Assembly (NCBI GenBank): GCA_947594095.1
Contig: CANQEA010000001.1
Coordinates: forward strand, 62,001-126,000
Reading direction: 5' to 3'
Length of the DNA stretch: 64,000 nucleotides
Source: an uncultured Clostridia bacterium
GTDB lineage: Bacteria > Bacillota_A > Clostridia > TANB77 > CAG-508
The notes under the pieces are model-generated. The model had not been told where the DNA came from. It worked only from the letters and a program-made list of their open reading frames with translations, and did no database searches. This document shows positions 49,598 through 58,320 of this stretch, piece after piece (positions within the stretch are counted from its first letter, which is position 1; each line of letters opens with the position of its first letter). Position numbers and translations under genes: made by a program.

Positions 49598-50107
49598 ATG
49601 GGGGCTATAGGATATAATAGTCGAATAACTGTAAACAGATCCAAAACATCTTTATCCCCTGTTCAAAAAATTGCAGTTACAAGAGCTGTACAAGAGACAA
49701 CGGATAGAGTATATGGTACAGATACTTTTTTTACCCGTGTGCTTACAGACATGGCAACAAACATTATGTACATGGGAATAGGATATTTTGAAGATGAAAG
49801 TGGGCATAAAAATTGGAGTTCAAATATCAATCTTGTAGGCATATCTGGAACTCCAGAAATAATTACAGGAGATAAAGATGTTAATAATGGGGCCCCTACA
49901 ATACGCTTTAAATTTCATCTTACTTCTGATATAGGTACTATATCATCAGCGCCAAATGATATACATTATGTATTAATGGATGGACAAAACACCATATGGT
50001 TTTATGTTAATACAGGCGGTAGAGATTTTTCATTAGGTACAGGAGAATCCCAGGTAATAAATTGGGAAATTTACTTTAGAAGTGGTAAGGTAGGCGAAAG
50101 CCAGTAA
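49598..50107 (+). CDS. putative tail fibre-associated or baseplate protein
   Basis: AGGAGG sets ATG 49598 (169 residues). The protein is beta-rich with RVYGTDTFFTRVLTDMATN, KFHLTSDIGTISSAPNDIHY and WEIYFRSGKVGES. It lies after the gpI-like gene and before a small gene and a terminator. No family is recognised; position suggests an outer baseplate or fibre role. Confidence 0.45.
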   Translation: MGAIGYNSRITVNRSKTSLSPVQKIAVTRAVQETTDRVYGTDTFFTRVLTDMATNIMYMGIGYFEDESGHKNWSSNINLVGISGTPEIITGDKDVNNGAPTIRFKFHLTSDIGTISSAPNDIHYVLMDGQNTIWFYVNTGGRDFSLGTGESQVINWEIYFRSGKVGESQ

Positions 50108-50121
50108 GGGAGATAAGATAA

Positions 50122-50655
50122 ATGGGTTACATAGCTGAAAATGAAATAAGAATTTTTCCAACTTCTGAGAGAACTGCTAAGGATAGAGCAGGTACTAACT
50201 GGCTTACTGAATACAATATAGCCAGTATTGTTAATCAACTAACTGGTTGTAACGGTTTTGTAACTTTTCCTGTTTATGGAAAAAAGATAGAAAATGTTGC
50301 TTCTGATAGTGCAGATGAAATTAAATTTAATATTGGTGGGTACTATTTTGAGACTACGGTAGGGGCAATTGAAACGGCACTTAACACACCTATTGGATCA
50401 AGTACAACAAGTTATATTGTGTTTGAAGAAGATAAAGATGAAAATAGAACGGCCACTATAAGGTTAGCTGATGCTCCAAGTACTGGTGATATATCTTATA
50501 GATATTTAATAGGAAAGGATAAGGGAGATGACACTACAAAAGGAGAAAAGCTCCCCTCATTAATATTATATGATAAGGCTGGAAATATTCCCCGAGATTC
50601 AAGACTTAATTTACCTGGACTGGTTGTTAAGATTGATGATGGTGTATTAAGCTAA
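50122..50655 (+). CDS. putative tail structural protein
   Basis: 177 residues with GGGAG upstream. Beta-rich: VTFPVYGKKIENVASDSADE, NIGGYYFETTVGAIETAL and TATIRLADAPSTGDISYRYL. Last gene of the structural unit, before a strong terminator. Probably a small virion protein; family not recognised. Confidence 0.45.
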   Translation: MGYIAENEIRIFPTSERTAKDRAGTNWLTEYNIASIVNQLTGCNGFVTFPVYGKKIENVASDSADEIKFNIGGYYFETTVGAIETALNTPIGSSTTSYIVFEEDKDENRTATIRLADAPSTGDISYRYLIGKDKGDDTTKGEKLPSLILYDKAGNIPRDSRLNLPGLVVKIDDGVLS

Positions 50656-50677
50656 TATATAAAAGAAAAATTAAGTA

Positions 50678-50713
50678 ATGCACAGATTTCTTTTGAGATC
50701 TGTGCATTTTTTA
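50678..50713 (+). terminator. intrinsic terminator ending the structural genes
   Basis: ATGCACAGAT/ATCTGTGCAT perfect 10-bp stem with a 10-base loop, followed by TTTTTTA. Confidence 0.88.
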
Positions 50714-50720
50714 TTTCTAT

Positions 50721-50745
50721 AAATTGTATAAAATTACGAAATATT
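50721..50745 (+). promoter_or_regulatory. possible variant phage-type promoter
   Basis: AAATTGTATAAAATTACGAAATATT resembles the phage motif (AAATTA, ACGA, ATATT) with one base missing in the centre and no GCTA. It lies between the structural terminator and the replication module. Confidence 0.4.
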
Positions 50746-50776
50746 ATATTAGTAAAATAAGGATTATATTTTATAT

Positions 50777-51097
50777 ATGTTAAGAGATAAAAAAGAACCA
50801 ATAATTGTTTGCCCACACTGTGGGTATGAATACCTTCCTGCAGAAATTTTTATTCCAAAGTCTTTCTTTGGACGTCCAGAAGATATAGAAAGAAATGATC
50901 AAGGGCTTATAGATGTTTATGATGGTACAGGAATGTGCCTTGAAGAAGAATACACTTGTGATAATTGTGGTGAAAAGTTTATAGTAAATACAGATATTAA
51001 ATTCAAAACAAAGAAAAAAGAGGCTTTTAATCCTATATATTCTTCACCAATTTCTCAACGTATCTCTCTATTTGAGGGTGATAGTAGTGATAATTGA
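50777..51097 (+). CDS. zinc-ribbon protein
   Basis: 106 residues. CPHCGYEYLPAEIF near residue 12 and CDNCGEKFIV near residue 61 form a four-cysteine zinc ribbon separated by an acidic insertion with FGRPEDIE. It overlaps the SNF2-like gene start. It may modify RNA polymerase or bind DNA; nothing in the sequence decides. Confidence 0.55.
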   Translation: MLRDKKEPIIVCPHCGYEYLPAEIFIPKSFFGRPEDIERNDQGLIDVYDGTGMCLEEEYTCDNCGEKFIVNTDIKFKTKKKEAFNPIYSSPISQRISLFEGDSSDN

Positions 51098-52763
51098 AGA
51101 AAGAATAACTAAGAAAGTACCGGGAGAAACATCTTTGTTTCTCTCTTTTAATTATAATACGGATTATCTGAATATAATAAAACAATGCGAAGGCGCCCAT
51201 TTCGATAAGAAGACAAAAGAATGGGAATTTCCATTATCTAACTTATCAAGATTATTGGACAACTTCTGTTTATATGAAGATATAGAATTAAGGCTGCTAA
51301 ACTATGTTGAACCTTCGATGGAAATAAAAAGACATGATCTAAGTAAGTATAAATTGAAATTATACGACCATCAAGTAGACGCAATAGATTACGGCTTAGA
51401 GCACAACAAATGGTTACTACTTGATTCTCCAGGTTTAGGTAAGAGCTTTAGTATAATTGCACTTGCTCAGGAGCTAAAATTAAAACATAATATAAATCAT
51501 TGTTTCATTGTATGTGGTTTAAACGTATTAAAAAACAACTGGAGAAAAGAAATTCAAAAATGTGTTGACTTGGATTGCACGATATTAGGTGAAAGAATCA
51601 ATAGGAAGGGTAAGAAAGTTATTGGTTCTATCCCAGAAAGAGTAGCCCAATTAAACAAACCGATAGAAGAATTTTTTATTATTACCAACATTGAAACATT
51701 AAGAAACGATGCTATATTAAAAGCATTGTGTAATGGGCCCAACAAGCCAGATATGTTAGTAATAGATGAGATGCAAGCATGTCTTAACCCATCAGCACAG
51801 CAAACATCAAATTTACTTAAACTAAACAAAACTCCATATATTGTGGGAGCTACAGGCACGCCTATTATGAATTCCCCACTTGATACTTATGTACCATTGA
51901 AATTAATAGGTGCGGATAGAAGTACATATACTAATTTCAAATATTATTATTGTACTTTTGGAGGCCCATTTAATAATATAGTATGTGGTTTCAAAAATAT
52001 GGAAATATTAAGAGATATTTTTGCCAACTATTCTTTAAGAAGAACAAAAGACCTATTAAACCTTCCACCTAAAACAATTATCAAAGAATATGTAGATATG
52101 GATGAAGATCAATCTCAATTCTATGATAATATAAAGCAAGGCATTAAAGAACAGGTAGACAAAGTTGAGCTAAATACAACATCCCTATTTGCCGTACTTA
52201 CAAGACTAAGACAAGCAACTGAATGTACATCTATATTAACAACAGAAAATATAAGCACTGCAAAAATAAATAGAGCATGTAGTTTAGTAGATGAGCTAAT
52301 TCAAAATGGTGAAAAAGTTGTTATTTTCTGCAACTTCAAAGAAACTGTAAAAACACTAGCAGAATTATTAGCTAAATATAGTCCATTAATCAACACAGGT
52401 GATATTCCTGATAATATAATTAGTGAGAATGTAGATAAATTTCAAAATGATGATAAATACAAGATATTTATTGGTACATATGCAAAATGCTCAACAGGCT
52501 TAACATTGACAGCAGCTTCGACAATGCTATGTTTATCCCAATGTTGGACAGCAGCTCAAAACGAGCAGGCGCAAGATAGAATCCATAGAATAGGTACTTC
52601 AGATAATGTTACAATTTATTACTTAATTACTTCTGATACAGTAGATGAAAAAGTAGATGAAATTGTGGAGGATAAAGGTGCAATTAGTGATTATTTAATA
52701 GATGGTGAAAAGGTAACAGAACAAACCTTGAAAAAACTTCAAAAATTCATAGAAGATTTATGA
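51087..52763 (+). CDS. SNF2-family DNA helicase/ATPase
   Basis: I choose GTG 51087, 9 bases after GAGGG and overlapping the previous gene by 11 bases. The roughly 558-residue protein has a short N-terminal substrate domain (EGAHFDKKTKEWEFP, HARP-like). SF2 helicase motifs follow: Q-motif YDHQVDAI, Walker A DSPGLGKSFS, motif II VIDEMQAC (DEAH-like box as DEMQ), motif III GATGTPIMN, motif V TYAKCSTGLTLTAA and motif VI QAQDRIHRIG. SNF2 proteins translocate on dsDNA. In phages they act in replication, recombination or transcription. Confidence 0.85.
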   Translation: MIIEERITKKVPGETSLFLSFNYNTDYLNIIKQCEGAHFDKKTKEWEFPLSNLSRLLDNFCLYEDIELRLLNYVEPSMEIKRHDLSKYKLKLYDHQVDAIDYGLEHNKWLLLDSPGLGKSFSIIALAQELKLKHNINHCFIVCGLNVLKNNWRKEIQKCVDLDCTILGERINRKGKKVIGSIPERVAQLNKPIEEFFIITNIETLRNDAILKALCNGPNKPDMLVIDEMQACLNPSAQQTSNLLKLNKTPYIVGATGTPIMNSPLDTYVPLKLIGADRSTYTNFKYYYCTFGGPFNNIVCGFKNMEILRDIFANYSLRRTKDLLNLPPKTIIKEYVDMDEDQSQFYDNIKQGIKEQVDKVELNTTSLFAVLTRLRQATECTSILTTENISTAKINRACSLVDELIQNGEKVVIFCNFKETVKTLAELLAKYSPLINTGDIPDNIISENVDKFQNDDKYKIFIGTYAKCSTGLTLTAASTMLCLSQCWTAAQNEQAQDRIHRIGTSDNVTIYYLITSDTVDEKVDEIVEDKGAISDYLIDGEKVTEQTLKKLQKFIEDL

Positions 52764-52772
52764 GAAAAATAG

Positions 52773-52801
52773 TTGATTTCTTTTTTAATTTATATTATTA
52801 T
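52773..52801 (+). promoter_or_regulatory. sigma-70-like promoter
   Basis: TTGATT, 17 bases, TATTAT. It lies 9 bases after the helicase gene stop and opens the initiator-helicase-primase unit. Confidence 0.6.
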
Positions 52802-52840
52802 AAGCATGAATAAAAAAAGGTAGTCACTATTTCGTAAGTA

Positions 52841-52879
52841 GGAAGAGATGACTATCAAAAATAAATAGTTGTCTCTTCC
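52841..52879 (+). promoter_or_regulatory. long leader hairpin, possible attenuator
   Basis: GGAAGAGATGACTAT pairs with ATAGTTGTCTCTTCC over 15 bp with two G.U pairs and a 9-base loop, followed by ATTATTTTAT. It lies in the 5' leader, about 30 bases ahead of ATG 52912. An upstream AGTCA (52822-52826) could compete for TGACT in the left arm. Confidence 0.5.
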
Positions 52880-52911
52880 ATTATTTTATGGGAGAAAAAG
52901 GAGGTATTTTC

Positions 52912-53745
52912 ATGCTTGATAGTTATAAACAAGAGTATGAAAAGTGTGCAGATGCTTATGTAACAGAAAACTGGAGAAAAATGAACAAAAATGAACTAGT
53001 AAACAGATATATTGAAGTTGAAAAAGATCCTAAAATAGCAAATGCTTATATGAGTGCTATTATCTGTAGGTATTGGGGAGCTTTAAATAAATATTACTAT
53101 TCAAGTTCATCAAGCGTTGATAAATTTACTTGCCATGATTGGTTAGTAGGAGCAATTTTAAGAGCTATTAAAAATAGAAAATGGTTAGAGCCAGGAAATA
53201 AATTATATGGAGACCCAAACGGGCCTGATAAAGTAATTAACAGGTGTATTATAAGTGAAAGATTAGGCTTTTTCCAGAGTTCTAATACTTATAAAAGATG
53301 TCAAAACTACGGCATTGATAGTATAGATAGATTAGAAGAAGATGATACAAATTCCTCTCATCTCCCTTCTTATATTCCTAACGAAACAGATGAAGGAAAT
53401 TTAAGTATAAAGAAACTCATAAGTGACTCTTTTGATAATAAAGAATATGTAACAGCTTTTTTAATTGATGGTATAATCAATTATGATGTATTTGAACCTG
53501 CACATAGCCCGAAGACAAAACTTGATTATAGTGTGTTTAGTGAGAAAAAATTACTAAGGCATTTAAGAGCACTAAATGCTACTTATAGTGAAAATTTTGC
53601 AGAATTGTTTGATAAACCTCTTAGTGAAGTTGAAACTGCAGTTAATGAATGTACATCATTAACAAGAACAAAACTTAAAACTGCAGTTAATAGAAGTATG
53701 AAAAAACTAACAAGTCACTATAAAAATGTATTAAAGGAGTACTAA
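52912..53745 (+). CDS. putative sigma-like transcription factor
   Basis: GGAGG at 52900-52904 selects ATG 52912 (277 residues). The helical N-terminal half has NELVNRYIEVEKDPKIANAY, YMSAIICRYWGALNKYY and HDWLVGAILRAIKNRKWLEP. This pattern of helices and aromatic residues resembles sigma region 2. The C-terminal half is helical with an HTH-like EVETAVNECTSLTRTKLKTA. If correct it could be the factor that reads the phage-type promoters. The similarity is loose and I have no direct motif match. Confidence 0.4.
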   Translation: MLDSYKQEYEKCADAYVTENWRKMNKNELVNRYIEVEKDPKIANAYMSAIICRYWGALNKYYYSSSSSVDKFTCHDWLVGAILRAIKNRKWLEPGNKLYGDPNGPDKVINRCIISERLGFFQSSNTYKRCQNYGIDSIDRLEEDDTNSSHLPSYIPNETDEGNLSIKKLISDSFDNKEYVTAFLIDGIINYDVFEPAHSPKTKLDYSVFSEKKLLRHLRALNATYSENFAELFDKPLSEVETAVNECTSLTRTKLKTAVNRSMKKLTSHYKNVLKEY

Positions 53746-53749
53746 CTTT

Positions 53750-54466
53750 ATGATTTTAGATTTATTAAGTACAGATATGTATTTTAGTGTTAATATAAAG
53801 TTAGCTCACAGAATTGGATTACATGCCGCTATTTATCTTGGAGAATTATTGAATATAAATAGGAAAGCAATTCAAAAAGAAAAAACCATAGATAATACTT
53901 TTTTTAAGCTTAATAGAGATTATATAGAACAAAGAACAACAATACAAAAACAAGAACAAAAAGAAATAGATAAATTACTAGAAGAATTATCTATTATAAA
54001 TGTAGGTACAAATAAAGATATATTAAGCATAAATACAAATGCCCTTACAGGTCTTCTATTAGATGATAACTCAGAATTGGTTGATAAAATATTACAACCA
54101 GTTAAAAAGAGAAGAATGACCAAACAAGAAACAATAACAGCCAATTTAAAAAACAATATTTGTACAGATAATGAAGAATTAAGAAAAGCATATGAAGAAT
54201 GGATAGATGCTGTAATAGCAAGACAAGGCTGGATGTCAACTGCAAGTGTAAGAGATGGCCAAGATATCATTGATAAATATACAAATAAAGATCTAGATAT
54301 GGCATTGAAAATAATTGAAATAGGTGCTATAAATGGGCTTAGAGATCTAACCTGGGCTATTAATACGTATGAAAAACAATTAAGAGAAGGAAAGGGTAAA
54401 AGTTTATCCCCCTCAAATTCATATGTAGCTAGAGTACCTGCAATAGCAGAAGATGAGGTATTTTAA
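53750..54466 (+). CDS. putative replication initiation protein
   Basis: 238 residues with AAGGAG upstream. The N-terminal NIKLAHRIGLHAAIYLGELL followed by FKLNRDYIEQRTTIQKQEQ has the winged-helix pattern of plasmid/phage replication initiators (DnaD-like). The C-terminal YTNKDLDMALKIIEIGAING, then LRDLTWAINTYEKQ is DnaD/helicase-loader-like. It is coupled by one base to the DnaC-like gene, as is common for initiator-loader pairs. Confidence 0.55.
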   Translation: MILDLLSTDMYFSVNIKLAHRIGLHAAIYLGELLNINRKAIQKEKTIDNTFFKLNRDYIEQRTTIQKQEQKEIDKLLEELSIINVGTNKDILSINTNALTGLLLDDNSELVDKILQPVKKRRMTKQETITANLKNNICTDNEELRKAYEEWIDAVIARQGWMSTASVRDGQDIIDKYTNKDLDMALKIIEIGAINGLRDLTWAINTYEKQLREGKGKSLSPSNSYVARVPAIAEDEVF

Positions 54467-55170
54467 TGATAAATTTACAAGACTGTCCCTATACCAGTAA
54501 ATGTAAAAAATTTGATAATTTACAATGCCCTACTCAAGATGCATCGCAACCCCAATTCTGTATTAAACTATTTAAGATAAATGAATTACAAGAAAAAGCA
54601 TTGCTTACAGATAAACAAAAGCAATATGTTCCATTAAGGGTAGATAGTAATGGTGCAGATAGAGAAGCGTTTATCAAACTAAAGCAAATAGAACAAAATA
54701 TAGAGCAATATATTCAAGAGGGTAATAATCTTTACATTTTTTCCAGCCAAACAGGTAATGGAAAAACAAGTTGGGCTCTCAGACTACTTAATTCCTTTAT
54801 TGAATCTATCTGGTATAAATCAGATATTGTATGTAGAGGATTATTTATAAATGTCCCTAAATTTCTTATTTCATTAAGAGATAATATATCGCAAAGAAAT
54901 GAATATATTCAACATATTAAAGAAAATGCATTATCAGCAGATGTAATTATTTGGGATGATATTGCAACTAAAGGGTTTACCACATTTGAAATGGAAAATA
55001 TTTACAACATTGTAAATAGTAGATTAGATGAAGGAAAATCAAATTTTTACACTTCAAACCTAGTGGGCCAAGATTTGAAAGAAGCAATGGGAGATAGATT
55101 GTATAGTAGAGTAATGAATGCATCAGAGGTATTAGAGTTTGTAGGTGCAGATAAGAGAGGTTTGAAATGA
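54466..55170 (+). CDS. DnaC-like helicase loader ATPase
   Basis: 234 residues. A Cys-rich start (CPYTSKCKKFDNLQCPTQDA) may bind zinc. Walker A FSSQTGNGKTSW lies near residues 93-104 and Walker B VIIWDDIATKG near 160-170. Sensor I-like FYTSNL follows, and DRLYSRVMNASEVLEF is the DnaC/IstB-type arginine-finger region. It would load the DnaB-like helicase coded next, which overlaps by four bases (ATGA). Confidence 0.8.
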   Translation: MINLQDCPYTSKCKKFDNLQCPTQDASQPQFCIKLFKINELQEKALLTDKQKQYVPLRVDSNGADREAFIKLKQIEQNIEQYIQEGNNLYIFSSQTGNGKTSWALRLLNSFIESIWYKSDIVCRGLFINVPKFLISLRDNISQRNEYIQHIKENALSADVIIWDDIATKGFTTFEMENIYNIVNSRLDEGKSNFYTSNLVGQDLKEAMGDRLYSRVMNASEVLEFVGADKRGLK

Positions 55171-56450
55171 TAGTACAACCACAATTTATCAATTATCTAT
55201 TAAGTTCAAAAGATTCATCTCTAATTACTGTTAATAATTTAACAGATGATTTCTTTTCGGATTATAAAGATGAATTTAATTACATAAGAAATCATTTACA
55301 GCAATATGGTAAAATTCCAGACATTACAACTTTTGTAAGTGTATTCCCACAATTTGATGTATTTGATGTTACAGAATCCCCAAAGTATTTGCTTGATGCT
55401 TTATATGAAGATAGAAACAAAAGATATTTGGTAAAAAGTTTCAATTTAATTAGAGATGCAATCAACAACAATGATATTGATAAAGCACTCAGAATTCAGA
55501 GAGAAACAAATGATAAGTTAGTACAGGCAAAACATCTCGAATCTGTAGATATTTTTCAAGATACTAGTAGGTACAATGCCTTTATTGACAAAATGACTGA
55601 CTTTAATAAGTATTATGTCAGTACAGGTTTTCCAGAGTTAGATGAAGTAATTGGTGGTTGGGATAGAAAAGAAGAATATGCCACAATTATTGCACGACCT
55701 GGTGTAGGTAAAAGCTTTGTATTGCTTAAAACAGCATTAGCAGCTGCAGAAAAAGGACTCAAAGTTGGTTTATATTCGGGTGAGATGACTCCAAACAAAG
55801 TAGGTTACAGATTAGATAGTTTGATATCTCACATTTCAAATACCAAATTGAATCACGGTAATGCAGATGTACAAATAGATTATCAAAAATTTATTGATAA
55901 TATTAAAAAAGATATTCCAGGTACTATTATAATTTTAACACCTGCAATGGTTGGAGGCCCAGTAGGAGTAGGTACATTAAGAGCATTTATTGAAAAAGAA
56001 AAATTGGATATGCTTTGTGTAGACCAACACTCATTGCTATCAGATGATAGAGGTGCAAGAAATATAATTGAAAGAGCAGCAAATATTTCAACAGATTTGA
56101 AATTACTCCAAACACTAACAGGCATTCCAATTATTACAGTATCGCAGCAAAATAGAGAAAAAGTAGAAGAAGGTGCTGTAGATACTAGAAATGTATCTCA
56201 AAGTGATAAGATTGGTCAAGATAGTACAATAGTAATTGCACTAGAGAAGAAAGAAAGTGTATTAACTCTCAACCTTATTAAAACAAGGGATGGTGGTGAA
56301 GGAAAGCATTTAAGGTATTTAATTAATCTAGATAAAGGATCTTTTGCATTTTTGCCAGATGAAGAAGATGCAACTAAAGGATCAAAATGTGAAGATCTTA
56401 AAAACGATTTTGAATATGATAAAGAAAAATACGACGAGGCTCCATTCTGA
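55167..56450 (+). CDS. DnaB-like replicative helicase
   Basis: 427 residues. The N-terminal 150 residues are helical. The RecA-type core has IARPGVGKSFVLLKTALAAA (Walker A near residue 178), GLYSGEMTPNKVGYR (motif H1a-like), LDMLCVDQHSLL (Walker B near 287), PIITVSQQNRE (motif H3) and KTRDGGEGKHLRYLINLD. This is the T4 gp41/DnaB helicase family. Neighbouring loader and primase genes support the role. Confidence 0.9.
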   Translation: MIVQPQFINYLLSSKDSSLITVNNLTDDFFSDYKDEFNYIRNHLQQYGKIPDITTFVSVFPQFDVFDVTESPKYLLDALYEDRNKRYLVKSFNLIRDAINNNDIDKALRIQRETNDKLVQAKHLESVDIFQDTSRYNAFIDKMTDFNKYYVSTGFPELDEVIGGWDRKEEYATIIARPGVGKSFVLLKTALAAAEKGLKVGLYSGEMTPNKVGYRLDSLISHISNTKLNHGNADVQIDYQKFIDNIKKDIPGTIIILTPAMVGGPVGVGTLRAFIEKEKLDMLCVDQHSLLSDDRGARNIIERAANISTDLKLLQTLTGIPIITVSQQNREKVEEGAVDTRNVSQSDKIGQDSTIVIALEKKESVLTLNLIKTRDGGEGKHLRYLINLDKGSFAFLPDEEDATKGSKCEDLKNDFEYDKEKYDEAPF

Positions 56451-57472
56451 TGGAATTAATTATAAGGAATAAAAAGATAAGTGGTGACTTAAAACTTATT
56501 CTTGAAAAACTCAAGGCAGACTCTAAAAAATATGGGCTACTAAGAGAAATGAATGATTCGGGAGATAACCTCCAAGTTACATGTCCTTACCATTCAAATG
56601 GTAATGAACAACACCCATCAGCAAATATATTAAAAATTAGAAATGATCCTAAAGTACCTTTTGGCTTTTTCCATTGTTATGCATGTAACCATAATGTATC
56701 TTTACCCCAATTAGTTGCAGATTTTTTTAATGCAGATTTAGAAACAGGTGAAGAATGGTTATATAATAATTTTGGGGGAGATAGTATTTCAAATATTCTT
56801 CTTTCCCCAATAGAAATTGATAAACCAAAAGAAAAAGAAAAAATATTAAATGAAAATATATTAAAAGAATTTGATTATTATCATCCTTATATGTGGGAAA
56901 GAAAACTAGATAAAAAAATAGTTGATGCTTTCAGAATAGGATATGATAATGTACGTAATGCTATTACTTTCCCAGTATGGGATGAAAAAGGTAAATTAAA
57001 ATTTATTACTGCAAGATCAGTAACATCTAAAAGGTTTTGGATACCTAAAGAAATAGATAAAAAACATATTTTATATTTACTCAACTTTGCACTTCAGCAA
57101 AATGTACCCATGGTAGGAATTACAGAAGCACAAATTGATGCTCTAACTTGTTGGGGTTATAATTTCCCATGTTGTGCAACTTTGGGTGGTATATCAGATG
57201 AACAAATTCAATTATTAAATAAATCAGGCATTAGAATATTCATTACAATGTTTGATAATGATGAATATGGTGAAAAATTTACAAAACATTTTGAAAGAAT
57301 GATTAGAAAAGATGTTTTGGTATATAATTTAAAACTACCAAAGGGAAAAAAAGATATAAATGATCTTTCTTTGGAAGAATTTAACAAATGCTTAGATGAA
57401 TTAGGTATAAAATATCGATTAAACACTAAATTAGAAAATGAAAATGGAGGTGCCCTAAATGGGACAGATTGA
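56450..57472 (+). CDS. DnaG-like DNA primase
   Basis: 340 residues. The zinc-binding domain has VTCPYHSNGNEQHPSANI, then FHCYACNHNVS (CHCC set). The TOPRIM domain follows: GITEAQIDALTCWGYNFPC (catalytic Glu), then ITMFDNDEYGEKF (DxD-type metal site). The chain is shorter than cellular DnaG and lacks the helicase-binding C-terminal domain. It makes RNA primers beside the helicase. The end overlaps the SSB gene start by 14 bases. Confidence 0.88.
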   Translation: MELIIRNKKISGDLKLILEKLKADSKKYGLLREMNDSGDNLQVTCPYHSNGNEQHPSANILKIRNDPKVPFGFFHCYACNHNVSLPQLVADFFNADLETGEEWLYNNFGGDSISNILLSPIEIDKPKEKEKILNENILKEFDYYHPYMWERKLDKKIVDAFRIGYDNVRNAITFPVWDEKGKLKFITARSVTSKRFWIPKEIDKKHILYLLNFALQQNVPMVGITEAQIDALTCWGYNFPCCATLGGISDEQIQLLNKSGIRIFITMFDNDEYGEKFTKHFERMIRKDVLVYNLKLPKGKKDINDLSLEEFNKCLDELGIKYRLNTKLENENGGALNGTD

Positions 57473-58259
57473 TTTTAATAGTTTTAAGCAAAGAACAACA
57501 CAAAACAATTCAAACACAGCTAGCAATAGTAACAGAGGTCCCAGAATTGGGTATTTCACTCTAAAGCAAGATAAGGACCAAGCAATTGTAAGATTCATGA
57601 TTGATTCTCCAGATGATTTTGATATTGTTGCTGGTCATAGAATGTCAATTAATGGGTTCCAAAGATTGGTAAACTGTGTTCGTGATGTACATGATCCAGT
57701 AGAAAATTGCCCTCTTTGTGCCGCTGGAAAGAAATTGGAATATAGAGTTTACATCCATCTTATTGAATATACGAGAGATGAAGAGGGTAAGATTGTAGCA
57801 ACACCTAAGGTATGGGAACGCTCAACAGCTTATATTAATACACTTACCAATCTACTTAACGAATACGGTCCACTTTCTGATAATGTATTTAAGATTACAA
57901 GAAATGGAGCTGCAGGAGCAACAGGTACAACTTATGATATTACATATTGTAAGCCAGATGTATACAAACCTGAGCTTTACGTTAAGAATGAATCGCTCTT
58001 TAATGGTTACAAAGCAGTAGGTAATGCAGTATTAGATTACGATGTAGATAAACTTAATGAACTTGTTAATGGTACTACTACAAATGAAGAGCCTACAACA
58101 CCCCCTGCTAGAACCGCTGCACCTTCATATGAAGCACCTGCAACAACTACACCTAGACCTACAGCCTATTCTTCAACGACTCCTCGCAGCACGCCTTCTT
58201 ACGCAGCCGCAGGCACAACGCCTCAAACAAACACTCCTGGCAGAAGATTTTATAATTAA
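57459..58259 (+). CDS. single-stranded DNA-binding protein (T4 gp32-like)
   Basis: 266 residues with GGAGG upstream, starting inside the end of the primase gene. YFTLKQDKDQAIVRFMIDSP opens an OB-fold. It contains VHDPVENCPLCAAGKKLEYR (zinc-type CxxC), YIHLIEYTRDEEG and WERSTAYINTLTNLLNEYGP, as in gp32-like SSBs. The tail is a low-complexity Pro/Thr/Ala linker (TTTPRPTAYSSTTPRSTPSY), and unlike T4 gp32 it ends basic and aromatic (GRRFYN) rather than acidic. Confidence 0.82.
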   Translation: MGQIDFNSFKQRTTQNNSNTASNSNRGPRIGYFTLKQDKDQAIVRFMIDSPDDFDIVAGHRMSINGFQRLVNCVRDVHDPVENCPLCAAGKKLEYRVYIHLIEYTRDEEGKIVATPKVWERSTAYINTLTNLLNEYGPLSDNVFKITRNGAAGATGTTYDITYCKPDVYKPELYVKNESLFNGYKAVGNAVLDYDVDKLNELVNGTTTNEEPTTPPARTAAPSYEAPATTTPRPTAYSSTTPRSTPSYAAAGTTPQTNTPGRRFYN

Positions 58260-58268
58260 TTAAAATAA

Positions 58269-58296
58269 AAGGGGTTGGTGTAACATCCAACCCCTT
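58269..58296 (+). terminator. hairpin after the SSB gene
   Basis: AAGGGGTTGG/CCAACCCCTT perfect 10-bp stem with loop TGTAACAT. No clear U-run follows, so it may attenuate rather than end transcription ahead of polymerase. Confidence 0.6.
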
Positions 58297-58320
58297 CAAT
58301 AATAAAGTAAGAAGGAGAAA

